A DNA stretch of 64,000 nt from Patescibacteria group bacterium UBA6164 (GTDB lineage: Bacteria > Patescibacteriota > Gracilibacteria > BD1-5 > UBA6164), in assembly GCA_002422305.1 (NCBI GenBank), contig DIUG01000068.1, positions 1-64,000 of the forward strand, read 5' to 3'. Of the stretch, positions 12,628 through 23,745 are shown piece by piece. The notes beneath the pieces were generated by a model. That model was given only the letters and a program-made list of their open reading frames with translations, ran no database searches and had not been told where the DNA came from. The first letter of the stretch is position 1. Every line of letters starts with the position of its first letter. The translations under genes were made by a program, and so were the position numbers.

Positions 12628-14160
12628 TATTGCAAAATTAGTATTTTTGATAAAATTGAAAGGTGTTTTTAGTTGATAACTAAGCACTTTTTTATTGCTT
12701 ATTTTTAGGTTCTCAACTATGTGAAAAAAATGGTTAAACAATTGAGAACTTTTTTCTTCTAAATCTTTACTTTTTGTCTTATCTAAAAGGAAATCTAAGT
12801 ATTTAATAAAATCTATTATTTTTTTAAATACTTTTTTTGATTCTTCTTGATTTTGTAAAAATTTATTTTCATTAGTTAATTTTGTTATTTCCTCATCTAT
12901 GTAAGTAGATGACTTTTCTAAAATACTTTTTGTTATTTTACTTTCAATAAATGATTGAGTTAATTCTTCATTCTTTTTATTTAATTCTTCTATTTTTTTT
13001 ATATTTTTCATTATTATCAGTTTCTTTTCCTTATCTCAAATAGAGTATTCTTTATTTAATTTTTCAATACTTTTCTGTATAAAATCTTTACTTGGAAGAA
13101 ATGATAAAAATATTTGTTCAATTTCTTTTTCGATAAGATTCAAATTAGTATAAGGTTCATTACATTTATAAGTAAATACTGAATTTAATTGCTTAGGACA
13201 TTTTAAATATTTATTTAGTTTTTTATCATCTCTAAGCATCAATCTTCAACAACTACACTGAAAAGTTTTTGGTATTCAGGTTCTACTATAAACAAAACCT
13301 CATCTTCTGTCTTTTTGTTTTTTTATTTCCTGACATTTATTAAATAATTCTTCTGTAATTATTGGATACACAAAATTAAGATCATATTCTTCTTCATGTC
13401 TTCAAGGTTTTTCGACTCACCAGAAGATATATTCTTCTTTTGATAAATTCCAAACTTTCACTCTTTTTCATGTATATGTTTTAGTGTTTAAAATTACCTC
13501 CATTAGTCTTGTACTAATTTTTTTGTAATAATCCTCATCTCATTTTAAACCACTTTTTATTTTCTGAGTTAGACTTTTATTTCAGTACAATCATGTAGAA
13601 TAAAGTTTAAAGATTTTTTGAACAATTTTTGCTTTGTCTCAGTCTTTTATGTAAGTTCAATTTATTCTTTTGTATCCAAAAGGTGTATTTCATCAAATAT
13701 CTCAACCATTTTGTAGTTTTTTTCTGATTCAGAGTTTAATTCTGAAAGATAATTCTTCACTATATAATACACTTCTATTTTGTATATCTCTAATCATATA
13801 TCTTCACATATAACTATTTAACAATGGTTCAGATATAGATATTATATTAATATTTTTCTCTGTGATTAATTGGTCAATTAATACAAAATCATTTATGTTC
13901 CTACTTACTCTATCCCACTTAAATACAACAATTCATTGTAAATTTTTCTCTTTTTTTATAAATTGAATCATTTCATTAAAGATAGGTCTTGTTCATTTGT
14001 AAGCACTGTTTTCTTCTTTGTAAATTTTTACCAATTCAAAATCATGTTCAGAACAATATTTTTGAATTTGGTCTATTTGCGAGGGAATTGATATATTTCT
14101 CTCTTTTTGTTCCCATGAACTAACGCGAGCAAGAGCTACGTATTTTTTTCTTTCATTCAT
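12616..14160 (-). CDS. Large serine recombinase (integrase), stop codon inside tmRNA
   Basis: A 514-residue site-specific recombinase. The N-terminal resolvase domain has the catalytic Ser at ~14 (LARVSSWEQKERN), then VFKWDRVSRN and LSFRIKLGIRKKLQNG, the Arg-rich helix leading into the recombinase domain (GGNTPFGYKRING). A zinc-ribbon follows (FQCSCGRLML, KYLKCP, YKCNEPY), with a coiled coil after it (KKNEELTQSFIESKITKSIL), as in phiC31/Bxb1-type integrases. The last codons (IWWS, TAG at 12616-12618) lie within the tmRNA 3' end, so the present C-terminus is partly host sequence. Integration into ssrA is inferred from this overlap. It overlaps the upstream recombinase gene by 25 bp. Confidence 0.93.
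12619..12628. other. Putative attachment core (left junction)
   Basis: GCTCCACCAT is the 3' end of tmRNA plus one base. The same ten bases (nine in the third copy) recur at 45893, 53013 and 60111 at the edge of the ~210-bp repeats, so this is the likely crossover core of the serine recombinase. Confidence 0.65.
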
Positions 14161-15830
14161 AGTATTTCTTTAATAAATAAGGATATTTTAATATTTTTAA
14201 TAAATACTTGATTTTTTTCATCTTTATCCAATTCAATTCCATCAACTAATACTTTTAATTTTTTATTTATATTTATATCAGTATCTTTTAGTGTTTCATT
14301 AATATTTTTAAAAATACTTAAAAATATTTGTATTTGATTATTAACATGAGAGTTTAAATTATACAACTTATCATTTATGTCTTTTAAATAATCATTATAA
14401 TAAGACATTTCTTTGTTTATAGTTTTTAATTCATCATTTTTATAATTTATATTTTTTAATGCATATTCATAATTATTGACTATTCTCTCATATACCATTT
14501 TATTTGCTTTGAGTGATTTTTCATTTTTTTTGTAAAACTTTTGTATTTTTTCAAGAGTAAGTTTTTTTAAAAAATCTATTTGCGCATCATTAAAAACTAT
14601 TTGTTTTAATGTTTTATTTTTTTCTAATAATTTATCTATTTTTAGTTGAGATATAAATATTCATTTTTCATCTTTGGTACTTCTTTTTTTAGTTCTGTAT
14701 TGAATACTTCATTTTTTTAAATATGCTTCTAATTCTATTATTTCTCCATCTTCATTAATCATATAAAGTAAATTAGAATATTTTCATATTATTTTTTCTT
14801 CTTTTTTATATGTTCTTTTTTGCTTTTTTGCTAATTTAAATTTATAATCATCTATAATTTGAAGATCAGAAAAATAAAAACTAAAAGTAATAGTTCATCA
14901 TACTTCATTGAGTCAATTTATATCAAAATCATCATCTTGTTTTTCTCATATATTAGCAATATAGTTTACTATTAATTCATCATTTATATTAAGTTCATTG
15001 GTAAATTTTCAATTATACTTAAAACTATATTTATTATCATAATTATTTTCTAATACTTCTCTAATCAGTCTTAATTCATTATTTAAAGGAGTATCATAAT
15101 TATCATTTTTATTTAAATTATCACTTTTATGACTTCTTATAATCTTTTTTTCTTTTTCATTTAATTTTTGCCAAATAATATCCCATTTTTTATCCTCATT
15201 TTTAACATATTCTTCATTTTCTTGATTACTTATCTTCAAATAAATATCAAAAATTCTATTTATAACTAAAGCATGATTTTTATCTATTTCTATTTTTTGA
15301 GTATTATAATTTTTAGTGTATCAAAAAATAAGTTTTCATCATAATCCTCATATATTTCATCTGATTAAGTTTTGAATTCTTGAAAGACTTTGTCTGTTTG
15401 ATAGTTTTTCACTTTCAAATATAGCAAAACTTGAAAGCATTCTAAAAAGGAGTCTTCAAGTAGGAGTATTTTCCAATGTTTCAGTTGCTGATAATATTTT
15501 ATATCATTCATTTAAAAGTTTTTCTCATCTGGTGAAGTCAACAGAGTTTCTTGCAAATCTATCGAGTTTAAAAACATAAACTCATCAATATTTTCTATTT
15601 TCTTTTTTTAATTTTGAATCTTCTATAAGAATTCTGATCATTTTATCAAATTCAATTCTATTTTCTTTTTTACCACTTGCCATTTCTTCAACTATGATGG
15701 TTTTATGTCAATTATTATCGGCCATTCCAAGAAGAATATTTTTTTGATCTTCTAAACTCATATCATATTCTCACACTTTTGACACCCTTGTATAGATGAA
15801 ATAAATTTTTTCTTCTTGTGATTTTGTCAT
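14136..15830 (-). CDS. Second large serine recombinase
   Basis: A 564-residue paralogue-like recombinase encoded immediately upstream of the first. The catalytic region is YFIYTRVSKVGEYDMSLEDQ with Ser ~17. KLDRFARNSVDFTRGEKLL and MLSSFAIFESEKLSNRQSL are the conserved Arg/E-helix blocks, and GGLGGKLIFGYTKN begins the recombinase domain. No Cys-rich zinc ribbon is obvious. The C-terminal half is strongly coiled coil. It ends at TAG 14136-14138, 25 bp into the next gene, so translation of the two may be coupled. Two recombinases in one transcript suggest they work together or that one controls directionality; this is inference. Confidence 0.9.
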
Positions 15831-15964
15831 ATTTTTTAATTTAGATTTTAATATTTCTATAATATATATTTTTTAAAAAAATAAACTAAAAAATTAAAAA
15901 GTTATATATCTATTGTCATTTTTAGAAATATAAATTATATATTATGATAATACAATTCTAAACA

Positions 15965-16864
15965 TTAACCATGATAGTATCAAAATGCTTTTGTAATATA
16001 TTCAACTCTATTTATATTTTCAGATCCATGAAAATGAGTATGTCAGTATACAGCATATATCACTCAATATTTTTCATAAATTTTTGATAAATTATTATTG
16101 ATATAAAAAGCATTTCAATAGATAGAATCAAGGTTATATAATTTTAATCATTTTGCTCAATCTTTTACTATTTCTTACCATTTTTCTGGGGAATAATCAA
16201 AGTAATATGGAGATTCTTTTTCAAGTTCATTGCTTGGTTTTATGTGTGAGATAGCAATAATCTCATAATTATTATAATACTTTTTTATGTTTCTAAGTCT
16301 CTCTACTAATTTATCCTCTAAATATTTTGCAAAATCTATATTTCATTTTATTTTTTCATTGAATTTTATATATCTCCTATCATTAAAGATAGTACTTCAA
16401 AAAGACATCTTATCAAAATTTACATGATAATATTTTTCTAAATAAAATTTATCAACACTTCTTATTGTATAGTTATACCATCCCATATTTCATGTAATGA
16501 TTTGTTTGTTTTCTTCAATAACAAAATCTTCTTTATCAATGATATGAATTTTATCTTTATATCCATGAAAATGGTTAATTAAAAACTCGTACTTCGATAT
16601 TGAATCATTTATATTAAAATCTTCATCAGATACATTAAACCGCAAATCATGATTTCCAAAAGTAACTATAATTTTCTTATAATTTGCATTATTTATTATA
16701 TCATCAAAAGATTTTTGTATTGTTGTTATTTCTTCATCAATGTCTCATGCAATGATTAAATAATTTCATGTTTGAAATAATACTCAATTGCTTCAAAAAA
16801 TTGTTTTAAAGTTTTTATAGATGAAGTATGAATGAATATCTGAAGTTATATCTATATTTTTCAT
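15965..16864 (-). pseudogene. Metallophosphoesterase, interrupted by an in-frame TAA
   Basis: The reading frame is a calcineurin-like metallophosphoesterase. DITSDIHS supplies the first D-x-H, LIIAGDIDEEI the GD motif, IVTFGNHDLRF the G-N-H-D motif, and IYAVYGHTHFHG the C-terminal G-H-x-H motif. A TAA at 16175-16177 (after SPEKW) truncates it before the last motif, about 70 codons from the natural end at 15965-15967, so the active site cannot be completed in one chain. It may be a true null allele of an island gene or a read error. It stands alone between the recombinases and a membrane-protein gene. Confidence 0.8.
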
Positions 16865-16971
16865 ATTTTGATAATTAAAAAATAATGATTAGATATTAAT
16901 CATTATTTTAGGAAAGCCCAGAGAATTTTTAAATCTCTATAAGTCAATTTTTGTTTTTTTTCAATCAATAC

Positions 16972-17856
16972 TTACATAATATAATTTAAAATATTTTTTA
17001 ATATATTTTTCACACAATTCAATATTAAGTTTACGTTGACCAGTAACAACGATCATATTATAAAAAATGTAAATAAAATGACTATATCTCATATTTTAAT
17101 TGAATATAAAATATTTATGTTAGTAAAGAAAATATATATTATTCATAGTAAAATAACTAAAGTATAAACAAAAGCAGGAATACTTAATATTCTATGTTTT
17201 GTTTTTTTTCATTCTTTGTATAAAATATATTTATATTTATTAATATCAATCCCCGTTAGAATTTTTGAAATAAATTTCATGACCATATGAAATATGAATA
17301 AATAAAGCATTAATCAAAGTGAGAAATTATTATCTGATATACTATTAATATTTAAATATCATAAAATTTTAATTATAATATCTCATGGTAATTTATCAAT
17401 TAATAATCAAAAAATAAATGCTATTATTATTATAAAAAATAATAATAGAGGAAAAGTAAATTGTAAATTTCATTGATTATCAACATCAAAGTCTTTATCA
17501 TTAAGTCAATAAAGCATATATCAGATAAAAATTAATTCACTTATAATTGGAAGTATATAATAGGAAAGACGTAATTGCTCTAATTGAAAATCTATTATTA
17601 AATTAGGAAAATTTAATAATATTAAATATAACAAAATATATGATAATAAAAAAGGTAGGCTATAAAATAAAGGTTCAACTTTTCTAGATTTTATATCTTT
17701 AAGTTTTTCTATTTCTTCTTTTAAAAGTTTTTCTTTATTATCATATTTTGTTAAAAATTTACTTGCTAAAATTTGTGATATTATTCAAAATTTATATGAG
17801 AATACTATTATGGTATATGCAATTCAAACAAGTAACAATACTATTTTATAGTCCAT
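16972..17856 (-). CDS. Integral membrane protein, 294 aa
   Basis: Not recognised. There are seven or so hydrophobic segments: VLLLVGIAYTIIVFSYKFG at the N-terminus, a Lys/Glu-rich cytoplasmic stretch (NKEKLLKEEIEKLKDIKS), then YSLPFLLSYILLYLILL, ISELIFIGYMLYGL, FPLLLFFIIIIAFIFGLL, SLGLMLYLFIFHMV, FVYTLVILLGIIYIFF and VILFTFFIIGSLLL. It begins 29 bp after the GHKL ATPase-nuclease gene, on the same strand. That places it at the distal end of the putative methyltransferase-nuclease-ATPase operon, where a membrane partner or an unrelated hitchhiker are both possible. Confidence 0.65.
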
Positions 17857-17885
17857 AAAATTTTATTAATAAATAAGTTTTTTAT

Positions 17886-19925
17886 TTAATTTATATTAAT
17901 TCATAATTTATCAAAAAATACTTTGTTTCTTTGTTCAGAATTTTTATAAACAAAATCAAATGATAAAACAGAATAATAGACATTTAAATTTTTATGATAT
18001 CAGTAATAACTTTCATTTTCTTCCAATTTAATAGCATCTAATAATTCTATTGATTCTCTTACTTTTTGAGTTATATCTCAAATAAAATATCAATAAATAG
18101 GTGTTTCTTTTACAACATTTATAGGTCTACCATCTACAGTTATATCATTATTTTCTCTTAATCTTTTTACATATCATAAAATTTGCTTTAAAGGATCATC
18201 TGAGTAATTTTTTCTTCAAGGTCTTTTAAATTCAACTATATAAATTGGAGAATATTTATCTTTTCAATCTCTAAATATCAAAATATCTGGTTCAGTTTTT
18301 TTTCAATCTTCTGCAATAATTGCTTTATCAGAAGTAATATAATCAGAAAATACTAAATTTTCATCAATCAACCATAAATTATGATTATCATAATCAAGAT
18401 TGGTATTTTTTTTTCACATTGGAAAAATTAAATTATGTATTTTTTCTTCCTTTAGATATTTATTTTCTGAATTAAAACTAATAAATCTTTGATACAAATC
18501 TAATATTACTTTTCTTAGACTAATATAATGAACAAGTTCACTTTTATTTAAGTCTAAAAGTTCTTTTTCAATATCTATAACTTTCTGGTCTATATCTTCT
18601 CAATATTCTCAGTTTAATATTTTTCTAACTACAGATCTTGCTTTTCATTCTTTAGTAAATCTTAATTTCTCAAAGTAAATATCTACATCCTCATCACTTG
18701 GTTTATAAGGTAATTTATCAATATTTTCTTCTTTAATTCATTCACTTAATAAAGTTTTATGCCAAGGAAAATTATTATTAACAATATATTCAACACTTTC
18801 TATTTTTTTAAATTTTCTTTCTTTTAATTTTTCTGGAAAATATTTTTTAACTAGTTCAATTATTTCTTTTTCAACATCTTCCTTTCAAATTGATATAATA
18901 GATTTATCTTGATTAATTATTGGGAAAAAATTAAATCAAGTTCTTTCAGTGTTAACTGATTCATCTAAATATTTTCACTTTACATATATTTTTATAACAA
19001 AATTTTCTTTTTTAATTCAATCTGAAGATTTTTTTTCAAATTCATCATAAAACTCTTCTTTAAATTCAGGAATATATGTTTCTAGTGAAGTTGTAGGTCA
19101 AACAACTCTATTGTGAGCAATTAAATTTATAGAACTTTTTTGATTTTCAGGATAATAAAATTTAAAAACATATACTTCAAAATTATTATCAATACAAATT
19201 AAAGTTGTTTTTTCATATCAAATTTTTTCAATTTTTGTATCAGTTCACTTAATATATTCATTCAATATAATACTATCTTCTTTTCAATTTCATATAATAG
19301 ATATTTTTATTATTGGACAATTATCATCTTCAATCAAAAATCATAGTAAATGTTCTGAAATTTTTCTAGCAAGTGTTAAAGTTTTTGTATTTAAAGTATT
19401 AATAAAATTATCATTTGGGTATTGAAGAGTAATCTTTGTGTTATATTTACTTTTTCACAATAAATATTCATTATCATTTACTGATGAAATTCATTTACTA
19501 GCAAACTCAAATTCTCTATTTCTAAAAGTATCTCAAACTTTATATATACTATCAATTTTTACTGATTTAAAATATTTAAGATAAGTTATTCTTCAGAATC
19601 ATTTACCTCATATTTCAATTTTTTTAGAAGAATGTAACTCATTAAAAGAAAGAAAGTTTTCATCTATAAATCAAATACCATTATCTATAATTTCAATATT
19701 ATCTATTTTTGAATTTTCTTTATCATCTAATAAATTATCGATTTTATTGATTTTTACATGTATTTCTCATTTTTTAAAATTTAGATCAACCTTTTTTCTT
19801 TCACTAATAGAATCAATTCCATTTACAATTCATTCAATAATTGGAGTAAGTATATTTACTCCTTTATGAGGAAGAGTTTTTATAACTCTTTCTAGATCAA
19901 CAGTCATTTTTTGAATTTCTGACAT
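17886..19925 (-). CDS. GHKL-type ATPase with C-terminal PD-(D/E)XK-like nuclease region
   Basis: A 679-residue protein. The N-terminal ~130 residues carry the Hsp90/MutL-type (GHKL) ATP-binding motifs: IIEGIVNGIDSIS (E...N..D), EIIDNGIGFID (D-x-G-x-G) and KKIEIGGKGFGR (glycine-rich lid). The middle is a long unassigned region. Near the C-terminus, EDGKKTEPDILIFRDG is followed by YSPIYIVEFKRPGR, the D...E-x-K spacing of a PD-(D/E)XK nuclease. The combination suggests ATP-gated DNA cleavage in phage defence. It is encoded between the HNH endonuclease (87 bp upstream) and the membrane protein. I know no named defence system with exactly this layout, so the role is inferred. Confidence 0.75.
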
Positions 19926-20011
19926 AATATTTCTTTAATAAATTAGAATTAAGTTTTATTTAATAAAATATATCTTTATATTAATTCATAATATAATTCA
20001 TGATATTTAAA

Positions 20012-21205
20012 TTAATAACTTAAATTATATATTTTATCAACTTCTACAATTATTTCTGAAAAAGTTAATTCCTCAGAGATTGAAGATTGTAATCATGTAT
20101 TTAAAACATTAACAAAATCCTCTTTTGAATAATAACTTTCAGCTTTTGCTAAAGATTTTTCTATACTTTCAGCTTTTGCGATAATTAATAATAGTTGATA
20201 ATCTCTACAAATAACTTGGGTATTATTATTAGGATGTGCTTTTGATAGATGTTGAGTAGGAGTTAAAAGTATTAAGTTTTCAGCAAAATAAGATATTTCT
20301 GGAAATTCTGATGCCATAAATATATGATGTACCTGGGTAGCTGTTCAATTTGAAAATTCATCTTGTAATTCTGAATTTGGTTGATAAAGTCTTCTAATTA
20401 GCTTCTTAGACTTATTCATTTTATAGTTATATAAAGCCAATCATTTAAATTCATCTTTTCATAATTTACTAATATGTTCTTCTCTAGTATCTGATTTAAT
20501 TTTTCAGATATCTCTCCAATTTGGCCTGTTATATAATAATTCATCTAATGTTATAGGAATCTTTGATATATGTCATTTAATAGTTCAATATTTTCAATAT
20601 TTAAAAGCTAAAGGATTTAAAACTTTTGTAAAAATTCTTCAAGCTTCAACTTTTCAATTTATGTTTGTATTTTCAATAATAAAACTAATATATCCATTTC
20701 TTAAATATCAATAAGATGATTTATCTTGTTTTACAAAAAAATTACTAAAGAATTCAAATATATCACTATCATTTAGAAGTTTTTCTAAATAAATTTGAAT
20801 AAAATTAAGAGCATTTCTTTCTTTAATTGAAATATATTCTAGAATTTTATAATTATTTATTTGGTAGAAATTTCTATTAGATTTTTTTTCCAATTTTAAA
20901 ATTCATGAATATGCTAGCATTCTTAATGGTTGAGAAAAAAATTTATCATATTCATTTTCAGCATTTATATTATCAACACTTGGTTTTCTAAATATATCCA
21001 TAACATTTTTATTAGTATATTCAAAATTCCATATATCATTAGCCGTAAATATTTTATTATTATCATCAGAAATAAATTCAATTACACAATCTGCAATTAT
21101 ACATAATACATCTGGTGTAACTTTTTGATCCATAAAACGAGCATCATTTGTTTTTCTGATATCAAAATCATAATTATTAAAATGGTCTAATATTAAATCA
21201 TTCAT
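20012..21205 (-). CDS. Putative HNH-type restriction endonuclease
   Basis: A 397-residue protein encoded 11 bp after a DNA methyltransferase gene on the same strand. Around residues 285-330 it has ATQVHHIFMASEFPEISY, then AENLILLTPTQHLSKAHPNN. The H-H...N-L...H arrangement is that of the beta-beta-alpha-metal (HNH) fold; the first His pair would hold catalytic and metal roles. The N-terminal 250 residues are unassigned and probably recognise DNA. With the neighbouring methyltransferase it would form a type II restriction-modification pair. The target sequence cannot be read from the protein. The family match is from motif and context only. Confidence 0.7.
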
Positions 21206-21216
21206 AAAAATAAAAA

Positions 21217-23670
21217 TTATAAAGGTAATCCAAAGAAATAAACTGAATTGGTATCAATATTTAAAGATCTAGTTCAAAAATTTCTTGCTATTTTGTAAAA
21301 ATTTGTAAATTCTTCACTTGAAAAATATTTAATCTTTTCTAAATTAATTTCTTTCTTTGGTATTAATATTGCTAATGAACCATCTGTAATTGTTCATTTA
21401 GGCATTATTCAAGCTCTAGGATAATATGATAAATTTGGAACAATAATAGTATTCTCTTTATTAAAAAATTTATTAATTTGTAAACTAGAGATATCATCAA
21501 TAAATATATCTTCCTTTGTGTCAATAATTTTTCAATTTTTACTCAAATTTCTAGATTTAATTACTCTAATTTTTCCATTTATTGAACAATTCTTCTTTGT
21601 TATTTGCCTATCTCTAAAAACATCAAAGATTCAGAAATGAAGTTTATTAGTAATCTCATCAAAAAAACTATTTCTATATAATAACCAATATGGAAAATTT
21701 GTATTTAAAATATAATCTTTAATTTCATATTTATAAGAATTATTAATAAAAGACTCTATTAATACCAAATCACTTTCTTTTGATTTATCTTGTGAAAATT
21801 CTATATTAATAGTCTCTATTTTTACTCATTCAAATCAACTTTCTCAAAAATCAATAATCTTATGAATTTTATTTTTTGATAAATCTACTCTTATATCATT
21901 ATACTCAGGAGAAGATATAAATGATTTAGGAATTATTAGTGAAATATGTTTTCAAATTTCAAGGCTTTTTAATAAAAAATAAACAAAAATATTTGTAGTT
22001 TTAATATCATAAGCTTTATAATTTAAATCTCATTTTTTTAATTTTTTAAATGGTGGATTTCATAAAATTAAATCATACTTTTTATCAGTATTATATTCTA
22101 AGTAGTTTATATTAATAAAATTAATTTTTATATTCTTAGGTAGATTTAGACATGTATCTAATAAAATTTTTAATTTATCTAAAGCATTATTATCAATATC
22201 AATAACATCAATATTAACATTTTTAATATTTTTATATTTTTCTATAATTAAAGGAATAAAATTTCAAGATCATACTGATGGTTCAAGTATACTTAGTGAA
22301 TCTTTTTTAGAAAAATCAGGCAAATCCTTTATAATACTAAATATGATATCTTTACGAGTATAGAATGCTGCAGTTTCATCTTTTGATAAATTACTTAATT
22401 CAATAATTTTAGACAAATTTGAAAATCATAAATCTTTGTGATTTTTTATATAACTTGTAAGATTTTTTTTATCAAATAAATTATTTTCTTTAATTATATT
22501 TAAAATTTCTTGTTTTGATAAATATTGAAAACTTTCTTGTATTCTTATATTTTTAGCTATTTTTTTAAAAACTAATGTAGGAACTGATTCTCATATAACA
22601 TGTCTAATATTCAACTCTTCTTTTTTTAATATTTTTTTCTTTTCTGCTAATGGTAACTTATTTAATTCTTTTAGAGGAGTATTAAACCATTCAAAAGTAT
22701 TTGGAATTCACATTAAATCCATAAGTTCTCTTATACTAAAAACTCTATCATCCTTTGGATGAATAGTATTTTGGCTTGAAAGAATATCATTTCTAGTATG
22801 TATACAAGGTCATATTTTATTCCAATACTGTCTTTTGTATTTATCTCAATTTTTGTTTTGATTTATTATAATTTTTCAATCAACAATTTTATGAGGTTTA
22901 AAATTTATATCATCATTATCAAATGCACTTTCTCATTCTTTTAATTTTTTTATCCAATCTCTCATTTTAATAGAATATTCTCTAAAAGAGTGTAATAAAT
23001 CTTTCTCATCTATTTCTCAAAAAGTACTCAAAGATTTATAATGTCATATACTTTCTTTAAGGGTAATTTCTTTTTTAATTTCATCAGGAAATAAATCATA
23101 AGGTGTAACATTTTTTATATCTTTTCTTACTCAAATAACTAATGTTCTAGTTCTACTTGATGGAACTCAATAATCTTTAAAATTTATAATTCTACTTCAT
23201 ATATTATATTCTCATGCTAAATTATTACTGATAGAACTACTAATAGTTTTATCAATTCAATCTGTATCAGTACATAATGTTCATAAAAAAGCCCTAACAT
23301 TTTCTAAAACAAAATATTTAGGTTTGATTTTTGATATAATTTTTAATGATTCAACTACTAAAGAGTTTCTAGATCATTCATTTATTTTTTTATGATTTGC
23401 AACTGACATTCATTGACATGGTGGTGTTGCTACTATAACATCAATATTATGTCATTCTGCTTGTTTAAAAATCTTAGTTTGAACGTCTATATTTCTTATA
23501 TCTCATAGAATATATCCATTTTTATTTTTACACTTATTATTAAATTTTTGAATTTCTAGTCTTTTTTCTAATAATTCATTTGTAGCTATACAATCAAATC
23601 ACTCATCCTTAAATCCATAACATCAAACTCATCATCAACTAAAAAGAGAAATATATTTATTTTTTTTCAT
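21217..23670 (-). CDS. Fused DNA methyltransferase: C5-cytosine domain plus N6-adenine-type domain
   Basis: An 817-residue double methyltransferase. Residues ~1-330 are a C5-cytosine enzyme: SGGVGCYGFKDEGF (AdoMet-binding motif I region), VIVATPPCQGMSVANHK with the catalytic Cys of PPCQ, YFVLENVRAFL with the ENV motif, and GVPSSRTRTLVI. Residues ~480-700 form a second Rossmann methyltransferase: SILEPSVGSGNFIPLI (motif I) and DLILGNPPFKKLKKG with the N-P-P-F motif of N6-adenine (gamma-type) enzymes. Such a protein could protect two strands or two sites against the HNH nuclease downstream. It starts at the ATG 75 bp from the end of the STAND gene and heads the minus-strand group. Confidence 0.85.
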
Positions 23671-23745
23671 AATGTTATTTAACATAAAGTAAAAGTTAGG
23701 AATACTATATAAAAAAAATAAAAATTATCAAGGAATATTTATATA

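Noticed and set aside
12616..12628. WWS C-terminus as a mere artefact of antisense tmRNA translation
   Set aside because: It is in frame with a full recombinase, and the same WWS frame continues into conserved coding tails at three other sites.
16937..17056. 39-codon minus-strand frame starting MIVVTGQRKL
   Set aside because: It is an out-of-frame shadow inside the 3' end of the 294-aa membrane-protein gene, which is itself open to 16972.
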